From: Methylobacterium sp.
GTDB taxonomy: Bacteria > Pseudomonadota > Alphaproteobacteria > Rhizobiales > Beijerinckiaceae
Length of the DNA: 64,000 nt
Assembly (NCBI RefSeq): GCF_019745455.1
Contig: NZ_JAIETD010000028.1
Location: forward strand, 175,192-239,191
Direction: 5' to 3'
How positions within the stretch are numbered: the first letter of the stretch is position 1; each line of letters begins with the position of its first letter. Below are positions 35,963 to 45,630 of this stretch, piece by piece. The translations under genes and the position numbers were made by a program. A model generated the notes under the pieces. That model made no database searches and had not been told where the DNA came from. It saw only the letters and a list, made by a program, of their open reading frames with translations.

Positions 35963-36343
35963 TCACCACATATCGAGGGCGACGCGGGCCTCGTCCGACA
36001 TCCGGCTCTGGTCCCATGGCGGATCGAACACCATCGTCACCGCGCAGGATTGAACGCCCGGGACGGCCGCCACGGCATTCTCGACCCAACCCGGCATTTC
36101 GCCGGCGACAGGGCAGCCCGGCGCCGTCAGCGTCATGTCGATGGCGACCCTGCGGTCGTCGGCGATGTCGACCTTGTAGATGAGGCCGAGCTCGTAGATA
36201 TCGGCCGGGATCTCGGGGTCGTAGACGCTTTTCAACGCCGCCACGATGTCGTCGGTCAGCCGGTCGAGTTCCTCGGGGGGAATGGCGGAATTGCTGGCGA
36301 TGGCGGGGGCATTGGTCCCTCCGGTGATGGCTGCATCGCTCAT
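35963..36343 (-). CDS. sufT: SUF-system Fe-S assembly protein, DUF59/MIP18 type
   Basis: A 126-residue protein with an ~25-residue N-terminal extension and a DUF59 domain: DDIVAALKSVYDPEIPADIYELGLIYKV, the TAPGCPVAGEMP segment with the conserved cysteine, and the closing VTMVFDPPWD. SufT-like proteins assist Fe-S cluster maturation. It follows sufS by 66 bases on the same strand and belongs to the operon. Confidence 0.9.
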   Translation of the reverse strand: MSDAAITGGTNAPAIASNSAIPPEELDRLTDDIVAALKSVYDPEIPADIYELGLIYKVDIADDRRVAIDMTLTAPGCPVAGEMPGWVENAVAAVPGVQSCAVTMVFDPPWDQSRMSDEARVALDMW

Positions 36344-36409
36344 GGTCTGTCCTCTCGATTGTCGCGGACGATGGCTCGCCCCGGCGCCTTCGCCGGGGAG
36401 CGGGTCCCC

Positions 36410-37654
36410 TCAGGCAAACATCATCTCCGCCTTGGCAAGCGCCTCGGCCAGGGCATCGACCTCCTGGCGGGTGTTATACATCCCGAACGAGGCGCGACAG
36501 CTCGACGTGGCGCCAAAGCGCGTCAGCAGCGGCATCGCGCAATGGGTTCCTGCCCGGATGGCAACGCCGTAGCGGTCGATCACGGTGGCGATGTCGTGGG
36601 CATGGGCGCCCTTCATCTCGAAGGCGATGACGCCGCCCTTGCCCTTAGCGGTGCCGATCATGCGCAGGGAGTTCATGGCGCCAAGCCGCTCCTGGGCATA
36701 GGCCATCAACGCATCCTCGTGGTCGGCGATGCGGTCGCGGCCAACCGTCATCATGAATTCGAGGGCCGCCCCGAGCCCCACCGCCTCGACGATCGCCGGG
36801 GTGCCGGCCTCGAAGCGGTGCGGCGGGTCGTTGTAGGTGACCGCGTCCTGCGACACCGTGCGGATCATCTCGCCGCCGCCCATGTAGGGCGGCAGCCGCT
36901 CGAGCCATTCCTTCTTGCCGTAGAGCACGCCGATGCCGGTGGGCCCGTAGACCTTGTGGCCGGTGAAGACAAAGAAGTCGCAATCGAGCGCCTTCACGTC
37001 GATCGGGCGGTGGACCGCGCTCTGCGCCCCGTCGAGCAGGACCGGCACGCCATGGGCATGGGCGATGCGCACGATCTCGGCCGCCGGGGTAACGGTGCCG
37101 AGCACGTTCGACATGTGGGTGATCGCCACCATCTTGGTGCGCGCGGTGAAGAGTTTCTCGTAGTCTTCCACGAGGAAGTTGCCGTCGTCGTCGACGGGCG
37201 CCCACTTGATCACCGCGCCCTTGCGCTCCCGCAGAAAATGCCAGGGCACGATGTTGGAATGGTGCTCCATGATCGAGAGGATGATCTCGTCGCCCTCCCC
37301 GATCTGGCCCGACAGGCCCATCGAGGAGGCGACGAGGTTGTAGGCCTCGGTCGCGTTGCGGGTGAAGATGATCTCGTCGGTGGAGCCGGCATTGAGGAAC
37401 TGGCGCGTCGTCTCGCGCGCACCCTCGAAGCCTTCCGTCGCGGCGTTGGCCATGAAGTGGAGGCCGCGATGGACGTTGGCGTAGCCCGTCTCCATGCAGG
37501 AGACCATCGCGTCGATGACCGCCCGCGGCTTCTGCGAAGACGCCGCGTTGTCGAGATAGACCAGCGGTTTGCCATAGACCGTTTGGGCAAGGATCGGGAA
37601 CTGAGCCCGGATCGCCTCGACATCGTAGGGCTTGGTGAGCACGGGTGCGTTCAT
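36410..37654 (-). CDS. sufS: Cysteine desulfurase, group II
   Basis: A 414-residue PLP enzyme that takes sulfur from cysteine as a persulfide for cluster assembly. The PLP lysine lies in FVFTGHKVYGPTGIGVLYG (about residue 230) and the catalytic cysteine in IRAGTHCAMPLL (about residue 366), the RxGxHC form of SufS-type enzymes. A sufE gene is not in the window. The gene is preceded by a 115-bp palindromic element that separates it from sufD. Confidence 0.95.
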   Translation of the reverse strand: MNAPVLTKPYDVEAIRAQFPILAQTVYGKPLVYLDNAASSQKPRAVIDAMVSCMETGYANVHRGLHFMANAATEGFEGARETTRQFLNAGSTDEIIFTRNATEAYNLVASSMGLSGQIGEGDEIILSIMEHHSNIVPWHFLRERKGAVIKWAPVDDDGNFLVEDYEKLFTARTKMVAITHMSNVLGTVTPAAEIVRIAHAHGVPVLLDGAQSAVHRPIDVKALDCDFFVFTGHKVYGPTGIGVLYGKKEWLERLPPYMGGGEMIRTVSQDAVTYNDPPHRFEAGTPAIVEAVGLGAALEFMMTVGRDRIADHEDALMAYAQERLGAMNSLRMIGTAKGKGGVIAFEMKGAHAHDIATVIDRYGVAIRAGTHCAMPLLTRFGATSSCRASFGMYNTRQEVDALAEALAKAEMMFA

Positions 37655-37696
37655 GTCTCGACTTTCATGACGAGTCGGGTGGCTCTACCAACCCGC

Positions 37697-37811
37697 GACC
37701 TCATCCTGAGGTGCTGCGAAGCAGCCTCGAAGGAGGCCTCAAGGACTCCTTGCGCGAGTTGGAGCCCTCCTTCGAGGCCTCCGCTGCGCTCCGGCACCTC
37801 AGGATGAGGTC
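37697..37811. repeat. Long palindromic repeat element between sufD and sufS
   Basis: The outer 18-base arms (GACCTCATCCTGAGGTGC at 37697-37714 and its exact complement at 37794-37811) enclose a second inverted pair, CCTCGAAGGAGG with CCTCCTTCGAGG. The CCTCATCCTGAGG core is a common dispersed extragenic repeat in genomes of this kind, so this is likely a REP/MITE-like element. In RNA it would form a very stable stem inside the SUF transcript. Confidence 0.8.
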
Positions 37812-37866
37812 GCCGGGAAGGACCGAAGGCCCGGCCCCAGCATCCAGGCCGGACCTTCGGTTTCTC

Positions 37867-39188
37867 TCAGCCTCGCGCCTTCAGCCAAGCCTCGATCGTT
37901 CCGACCAGGGCCTCGCGGGCGCCCTCATGCGACACCGCCTCGATCGCCTCGCCGAGGAAGGCCTGAACCAGAAGGCTCTCCGCCTGTGCCTTCGGCAGCC
38001 CACGCTGCATAAGGTAGAACAATAGGTCCTCGTCGAGCGCGCCGCAGGTGGCGCCGTGGCCGCAGGCGACGTCGTCGGCGAAGATCTCCAGCTCCGGCTT
38101 GTTCATCATCTGCCCGTCCTCGGACAGGATCAGGCAGGCCGACATCATCTTGCCGTCGGTCTGCTGCGCCGCCTGCTGGACGATGATCTTGCCCTGGAAC
38201 ACGCCCGTCGCGGAGCCGTCGACCACCGTCTTGAACAGCTCGCGGCTGACGCCGCCGGTAGCAGCATGGTCGGCCAGGAAGGTGGTGTCGGCGAGCTGGG
38301 AGCCGTTCAGCATCGTGGCGCCGTTGACGATGGCCTTGGCGTCGGCACCGGCGAAGTTCAGGTAGACCTGATGGCGCGAGAGCACGCCGCCGACGACGAC
38401 GTTCACGGTCTCGATCGCGGCCTCTACGCCGAGGCGCGCCGACAGCGTTGAGAGGGCGACCGTCTCGCGACCCTCGGCGTTCAGGCGGGCGTGCCGGAAA
38501 ACGGCATGGTCGCCGACCACGACGTCGACCGCATCGTTGGGCTGATAGGCGACGCCGTCAGGCCCCTCGTGGGTCTCCAGGATCGTCGCCTCGGCGCCCT
38601 CTTCCAGCACCACGAGGACGCGGGTCGCCGTCGAGAAGGCCTCGCCGCCCGCGCCGACGAAGCGCAGATGGATCGGGCCCTCGACCTTGGCGCCGGCCGC
38701 TACGTGGATGAGCGCACCATCGGCCAGGAAGGCGGTGTTGAGCTGGTAGATCGGGTTCTCCGAGGCCTGCCGAACGGGCGTCAGCCGGTCGAGGAGCGCG
38801 TGGCCCTGGCTCAGAGCCTCGGTGAGCGGCGTGATCGTGACGCCCTCGGGCGCACGCCCGAGATCCGAGGATCCCGTGATCAGGTGCCCGTTGACGAAGT
38901 CGAGGCGGAGAGCCTCGAGACCTGCGAAACCCTTCGCGCCCGAGAGCGCGGCCTGCGCGGTCTCGGCGGACGGCATCTCGGCGGGCGCCGCCGCATCACG
39001 GAATGCGGAACGCAGGTCGGTGTACTTGAAGGCCTCGACGCGGCGGGTCGGCAGGCCCACAGCCTCGAAATAGCGGAACGCCTCCTCGCGGGCGATCGAG
39101 ACGCCCGTCGGGTAGCGCATCTTCGTGGCCTCGAAGAGCTTGGCGAGGCCGGTCTCGGCGGGAGAACGCAGCGGCGTGATCTCGGCCA

Positions 39189-39189
<1 letters not shown>
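37867..39189 (-). CDS. sufD: Fe-S cluster scaffold component SufD
   Basis: A 440-residue SufD, partner of SufB in the SufBC2D scaffold. N-terminal helices (PTRRVEAFKYTDLRS) precede the right-handed beta-helix core, and the C-terminal helical region has CGHGATCGALDEDLLFYLMQRGL, the family's conserved C/H segment. It shares one base with the sufC stop, so the two are coupled. Downstream is the palindromic repeat, then sufS. Confidence 0.95.
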
Positions 39190-39938
<749 letters not shown>

Positions 39939-40033
39939 AGTCTGGTCCGTTCAGTAAAAAATTCTTCAAAGTCTCAAGTAGCCTGCGGCTATCCTTGCCG
40001 TGGCCAATCAATTGACGCTCGGTCGTATGGCGA

Positions 40034-40495
40034 TCAGTTTCTCACCCCGAGATACCCGATCACCAATTCGATCATCCGCTTGCGAAGTGCCGTCTTGGTG
40101 AGCGGATCGAACTCGCCGAGCTCCGTCCTCTGCATGGTCGAGCGCTGCCCTCCCGGTGCGAACAGGACCGACAATTCGCCGCCGCCCGTGACCACGATGG
40201 CGACCTCCGCGGGCCGGCCGGATTTCGCGAAGGCGATCTGGCTCGATTTGAAACCCGTCGAGATACCCCATTGCTTCAAGGCTTTGGCGTTCTCCACGTC
40301 GCCCTTGTAGAACGCGGCGAGGAACTCGCTCGCCGCGCGATACCGCATCCGCCTCTCGGCCTCTGCCCTACGCTCCGCCCCACCGAGGTGACGCAGAGCC
40401 TCGTCGAAACCCGAGGTCACCGGTTCCGGCGCCGTTTCCGACCAAGCGAGATCGCCCAGAAGAACCGCAGGCGACGAAGTCACGTCCTGAGTCAT
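40034..40495 (-). CDS. Unknown protein within the SUF operon
   Basis: A 153-residue, largely helical and charged protein placed between sufB and sufC. Notable segments are LRHLGGAERRAEAERRMRYR, FYKGDVENAKALKQWG and an IVVTGGGELSVLF strand region followed by FAPGGQ. I recognise no domain. It has no signal peptide or membrane segment, so it is cytoplasmic. Position suggests a connection with cluster assembly, but it could also be an unrelated insertion; it breaks the usual sufB-sufC contiguity. Confidence 0.6.
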   Translation of the reverse strand: MTQDVTSSPAVLLGDLAWSETAPEPVTSGFDEALRHLGGAERRAEAERRMRYRAASEFLAAFYKGDVENAKALKQWGISTGFKSSQIAFAKSGRPAEVAIVVTGGGELSVLFAPGGQRSTMQRTELGEFDPLTKTALRKRMIELVIGYLGVRN

Positions 40496-40562
40496 TCTTT
40501 CGCCCGTCGAGCAGTCGCCTCGAGCGACGATAGCGGGGCGCGTTCTGCAACCCCGCGCGCCA

Positions 40563-42032
<1,470 letters not shown>

Positions 42033-42102
42033 CAGGCGTCTCCTAACAATCCCGGCGTCAAGGGCCGGGCGTTCGTGAGAGAATGGCGTGGGAAGGCGGC
42101 GT

Positions 42103-43266
42103 TCATGCCGCTTGTCCTCGCCGGTGATATAGGGTGGCGACGAGCCGTTCGCAGGTCGCCAGGAAGCGGGTGGCGTCGCTTTCCCCGCTGTTCCACCCGA
42201 AACTCACGCGGATCGCCCCTGCGGCCAGTGCAGGGCTCACGCCCATGGCGGCGAGAACCGGCGAACGCGCGACCTTGCCCGATGCACAGGCCGAGCCGGA
42301 CGAGACCGCGATCCCGGCAAGATCGAAGGCGATCAGGGCCGTCTCCGCCGCGAGGCCCGGAACGGCGAAGTGGAGCGTGTTGGGAAGGCGCGGCGCGCCC
42401 TCCCCGAACACCACGACATCCGGCGCGATCGCGCGCAGATGCGCCTCGACAGGGTCGCGTAGGCCGGCATCGATCCCCGCCCGCACTCTTTCGGCGGCGA
42501 GGCCTGCGGCTGCGCCGAGGCCGACGAGGCCGGGCAGGTTCTCGGTTCCGCCGCGCTGGCGTCTCTCCTGACCACCGCCGCGCAGGAGCGGCGCATCGAA
42601 CCCGACGCCCTCCGCGAGCACGATCGCGCCCGTACCCTTGGGGCCGGCGAATTTATGCCCCGACAGGGTCAGCGCATCGAGACCGAGGGCGCCCATATCG
42701 ACCGGGATCTTGCCGATTGCCTGGACGGCGTCGCTATGGACGAGGGCACGGCCGTGGCGGCGAGACAGGGCGACGATCTCGGGCAGCGGCTGGACCACGC
42801 CGGTCTCGTTGTTGGCAGCCTGCACCGAGACAAGGACGTCCTCGCCGCAGGTCTGCACCAGTGCCTCGGCTAAGACGTCGAGCCGCAGGACGCCGGCAGC
42901 ATCGACCGGGATCACGGTGACGCAATCCGGTGCGAAGCGATGGCCGGCCATCACGCAGGGATGCTCCGTGGCGCCGAGCAGTAGTCGCGTCGGGCGGGCA
43001 CCGCCCCTGCGGACGAGCGCACCCGACAAGGCCGCGTTGGCGGCTTCGGTGCCGCCGCTGGTGAAGACCACATTCTCCGGGGTTGCCGCGACGAGGGCGG
43101 CCACGGCAGCGCGGGCCTCCTCCAGGGCGGCGCGGGCTGCCCGGCCCTCGGCGTGAATCGAGGACGGGTTGCCGTGCAGGGACAGGGCGCGCGCCATCGC
43201 GGCCGCCACGTCCGGATGGACGGGCGAGCTCGCGTTGTGGTCGAGATAGGCGCGCGGCGAACTCAT
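42103..43266 (-). CDS. Cysteine desulfurase, group I (NifS/IscS-like)
   Basis: A 387-residue PLP enzyme. The N-terminus [14 protein letters not shown], the [15 protein letters not shown] segment, the PLP lysine in [14 protein letters not shown] and the catalytic cysteine in [15 protein letters not shown] show a group I desulfurase, different from the SufS at the other end. It is the first gene of the SUF region; Irr-like boxes lie 135-170 bases upstream. In alphaproteobacterial suf operons a NifS-like gene commonly sits next to sufB. No rrf2/iscR gene precedes it. Confidence 0.93.
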   Translation of the reverse strand: MSSPRAYLDHNASSPVHPDVAAAMARALSLHGNPSSIHAEGRAARAALEEARAAVAALVAATPENVVFTSGGTEAANAALSGALVRRGGARPTRLLLGATEHPCVMAGHRFAPDCVTVIPVDAAGVLRLDVLAEALVQTCGEDVLVSVQAANNETGVVQPLPEIVALSRRHGRALVHSDAVQAIGKIPVDMGALGLDALTLSGHKFAGPKGTGAIVLAEGVGFDAPLLRGGGQERRQRGGTENLPGLVGLGAAAGLAAERVRAGIDAGLRDPVEAHLRAIAPDVVVFGEGAPRLPNTLHFAVPGLAAETALIAFDLAGIAVSSGSACASGKVARSPVLAAMGVSPALAAGAIRVSFGWNSGESDATRFLATCERLVATLYHRRGQAA

Positions 43267-43400
43267 CTCTTCATCCGGACCCGAAACGATGATTCCTTGC
43301 TTTTGCCCCCCGCGACCATGCTAAGGCGCGCGGGAGACAGTGGAGCCTGATCGCTCAGACCTCCGAGGCAGCCGACCCGGTCTTCGCCGGACCAACCTTC

Positions 43401-43417
43401 TTTAGAATTGTTCTAAT
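43401..43417. promoter_or_regulatory. Irr (ICE) box 1 upstream of the SUF operon
   Basis: TTTAGAATTGTTCTAAT differs from the Irr iron-control-element palindrome TTTAGAA-N3-TTCTAAA only at the last base. It lies 135 bases before the desulfurase start, so it could control the whole SUF operon in response to iron/heme. The binding protein itself is not in the window. Confidence 0.75.
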
Positions 43418-43419
43418 TG

Positions 43420-43436
43420 ACTAGAATTGTCCTAAG
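43420..43436. promoter_or_regulatory. Irr (ICE)-like box 2, tandem
   Basis: ACTAGAATTGTCCTAAG has the TAGAA-N3-TCCTAA arrangement with four departures from the palindromic consensus; its start is 19 bases after that of box 1, so both lie on nearly the same helix face (two turns). Paired boxes suggest cooperative binding. Confidence 0.5.
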
Positions 43437-43546
43437 AGCGCTTTTAAGAACGTCGCTCCGCGAGTCAAGGCGTGGCGCCGTCGCGTGGGAGGCCGGGTGG
43501 GCATCGTGAGCGTTCAGGGCGACGAGCAGGAATTTGGATAGACGCA

Positions 43547-44203
43547 ATGCCTGAAGTCATCTTCACCGGCCCGGCCGGACGTCTGGAAGGGCGCTACCAG
43601 GCCCCGAAGAAGAAGGGCGCCCCGATCGCCATCGTGCTGCACCCGCACCCGCAATTCGGCGGCACGATGAACAACCAGATCGTGTACAACCTGTTCTACA
43701 CCTTCGCGAACCGGGGCTTCGCGGCGCTGCGCTTCAACTTCCGTGGTGTCGGGCGCAGCCAGGGCTCGTTCGACCACGGCACGGGCGAACTCTCCGATGC
43801 AGCCTCGGCCCTCGACTGGGTGCAGGCGGTGAACCCCGAGGCGCGGGCCTGCTGGATCGCCGGCGTCTCGTTCGGCTCCTGGATCGGCATGCAGCTCCTG
43901 ATGCGGCGCCCCGAGATCGAGGGCTTCATCTCGATCGCCGCCATGGCCAACCGCTACGACTTCACGTTCCTCGCCCCCTGCCCCTCCTCCGGCCTCTTCG
44001 TCCACGGCTCCGAGGACCGGGTCGCCCCGGCCCGCGAGGTGATGCCGGTGATCGAGAAGGTGAAGACCCAGAAGGGCGTCATCATCGAGCACCAGATGGT
44101 CGAGGGCGCCAATCATTTCTTCGACGGCAAGGTCGACGAGCTGACCCAGACGGTCGACACCTACCTCGACAAGCGGCTTGGGCCGAAGGAGTCGGTGGGG
44201 TGA
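43547..44203 (+). CDS. Alpha/beta hydrolase-fold protein
   Basis: A 218-residue small serine hydrolase-like protein. The nucleophile elbow is GVSFGSW (residues ~96-102), the oxyanion region HPHPQFGGTMNNQIVYNL lies near the start, and an acidic residue (HGSEDRVAP) and a His (GANHFFDG) complete a plausible catalytic triad. It belongs to the group of small conserved hydrolases without assigned substrate. ATG 43547 begins MPEVIFTGP; the frame upstream to 43472 is unsupported. Confidence 0.85.
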   Translation: MPEVIFTGPAGRLEGRYQAPKKKGAPIAIVLHPHPQFGGTMNNQIVYNLFYTFANRGFAALRFNFRGVGRSQGSFDHGTGELSDAASALDWVQAVNPEARACWIAGVSFGSWIGMQLLMRRPEIEGFISIAAMANRYDFTFLAPCPSSGLFVHGSEDRVAPAREVMPVIEKVKTQKGVIIEHQMVEGANHFFDGKVDELTQTVDTYLDKRLGPKESVG

Positions 44204-44213
44204 ATGGCAACGA

Positions 44214-44648
44214 TCAAGCCGTCGCGTCGATCCAAGGGTTGAACAGGGCGGCGCGCGTCCGGGCATAATCGCCGACATCGCGGGTGACGAGGGTGAGCCC
44301 ATGATGGATGGCCGTCGCCGCGATGATCAGGTCGGGCTGCGAGAAGGTGTGGCCTGACTTGCGGCCCTCTTCGACCAAGAGCCTCCAGGTGAACATGACG
44401 TCCTCGGTGATGGCGAGTACGCGGCCCCGGAACAGAGGCCGTACCTTCAGCGAAAGCCAGTCGTTCAGTTCAGCCCGCCGCCCCACATCGGCGATGCGTT
44501 CGATGCCGAAGCGGATTTCCGCGAGCGTCGCCGCGCTGACGTGAAGTTGGTCGAGGGGTTCACCCCCGACGAAGGCGATCACCTTCGGTTCCGGCCTCGG
44601 ACGTCTCAGCTCCGACAAAACGTTGGTGTCGAGCAGCCAGCCCGTCAC
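44214..44648 (-). CDS. PIN-domain toxin (VapC/FitB-like)
   Basis: A 144-residue PIN-domain ribonuclease. Acidic active-site residues are recognisable in WLLDTNVLSELRRP (first Asp), in AATLAEIRFGIERI (Glu) and in FSQPDLIIAATA plus LVTRDVGDYA (later acids). Such proteins cleave tRNA or mRNA when freed from their antitoxin. It overlaps the antitoxin gene by four bases, the normal toxin-antitoxin arrangement. Confidence 0.9.
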   Translation of the reverse strand: MTGWLLDTNVLSELRRPRPEPKVIAFVGGEPLDQLHVSAATLAEIRFGIERIADVGRRAELNDWLSLKVRPLFRGRVLAITEDVMFTWRLLVEEGRKSGHTFSQPDLIIAATAIHHGLTLVTRDVGDYARTRAALFNPWIDATA

Positions 44649-44938
44649 AGCGCTACGTCGCGCACGGGCATGATCGACCGGTCGGGTTCGATGTCGATCT
44701 CGCGATGCGGCGAGGCCTGCATGGCGGCGACAAGCGCCTGACCATCGCGGTCTCCCTTCAGTCTATGGAACTCGTCGACGGAGATCACCACGACTTCATC
44801 ACGCCCATGCACCGTGACGTGCTGCGGACCCTCGCTGCGGACGCGGCGGACAAGTTCGCTGAACCTGGCTTTGGCATCCTGTAGCGGCCACCGCCCTGGT
44901 TGGGACGGTCGATCCGACGCGTTCGGTATTCTGGTCAT
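44645..44938 (-). CDS. Phd/YefM-type antitoxin
   Basis: A 97-residue antitoxin. The N-terminal DNA-binding part reads RWPLQDAKARFSELVRRV followed by HVTVHGRDEVVVISVDEFHRL, the Phd/YefM fold. The C-terminal tail would wrap the PIN toxin encoded by the overlapping next gene. ATG 44938 (MTRIPNAS) was chosen; an upstream start at 44974 adds 12 residues. Antitoxins of this type usually repress their own promoter together with the toxin. Confidence 0.88.
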   Translation of the reverse strand: MTRIPNASDRPSQPGRWPLQDAKARFSELVRRVRSEGPQHVTVHGRDEVVVISVDEFHRLKGDRDGQALVAAMQASPHREIDIEPDRSIMPVRDVAL

Positions 44939-45016
44939 ACGGACTAGAATATCACGATGGGATAGTCGGGCCAACGTTCTCGTCGAGCCGGTTGAATGAC
45001 AGCAGGTGAGCTCTGT

Positions 45017-45343
45017 CTAATCTGCGAGGCCGAGGACGACGGAGAGCATCCGGTTCAGGCCCAGCATCGTGTCGTCGTCCAATCGCCCGATCACCGCTCC
45101 GCATTTCGAGCGCGGAAGAGCGACGATCTTGTCGACCATGATCTGGGATTCGACCTTGAGGCCGGTTGCGGGAGAAGGGTCGACGGTGAGGCGGAAGAGC
45201 GGCGTGTCCCGCAACGTGATCGTGAACAAGGCGACGAGGACGCTAACGGTGCCGTCGAGCCAATCCGATTGCATGTCGATAGCGGGTCTCGGTTTCCCGT
45301 AATCTCCCGAGGCTGAGACGGTGACGATATCGCCACGCTTCAC
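45017..45343 (-). CDS. PemK/MazF-type ribonuclease toxin
   Basis: A 108-residue toxin with the MazF/PemK barrel: MKRGDIVTVS start, GKPRPAIDMQ and the SQIMVDKIVALPRSK segment containing the conserved residues of the RNA-binding site. It starts at the stop codon of the antitoxin gene (four-base overlap 45340-45343). The antitoxin gene carries a frameshift, so either the toxin is weak or the frameshift is a sequence error. Confidence 0.85.
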   Translation of the reverse strand: MKRGDIVTVSASGDYGKPRPAIDMQSDWLDGTVSVLVALFTITLRDTPLFRLTVDPSPATGLKVESQIMVDKIVALPRSKCGAVIGRLDDDTMLGLNRMLSVVLGLAD

Positions 45344-45560
45344 GATGTTGGCCGGCCCACCGCGGACTCGATGAAGGCGAGTGCGTCGGCCTCTTCGGGG
45401 ACACCGCGCAGAAGCGAGGCCTGGCGCGCCGCCTCGGCCTGGAAGTCGGGAGCGGCCGGATCCGGCACCCAGACGCGAAGCAGCCTCACCCCTCGCGGTG
45501 CTGAGCCTGTCGATATCGTTGGAACTTGGTCGGCCCGTCCTCGGAAACGGCTCTGGTCAT
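45340..45560 (-). pseudogene. MazE-like (DUF3018) antitoxin gene, frameshifted
   Basis: Reading from ATG 45560 (preceded by GGAGA), the frame encodes MTRAVSEDG...QAQHREG and stops at TGA 45486. The rest of the antitoxin, VRLLRVWVPDPAAPDF...ALAFIESA, continues in another frame that starts inside a run of four C (plus strand, 45489-45492). One more base in this run would join both parts into a normal antitoxin of 73 residues. A longer frame beginning at 45588 is not the natural start. The fault is either a true loss-of-function or a homopolymer sequencing error. Confidence 0.78.
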
Positions 45561-45630
45561 GGATTTCTCCTGCAGGCTCCAGGATCATAACACGACGGTA
45601 GCGCGCAGCTCCATCGTGGAGCGAAGATGC

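Noticed and set aside
45340..45588. Antitoxin starting at 45588 (MILEPAGE...)
   Set aside because: The first ~33 residues do not resemble the family, while the other frame from 45560 gives the expected N-terminus; a frameshift explains the pattern better.
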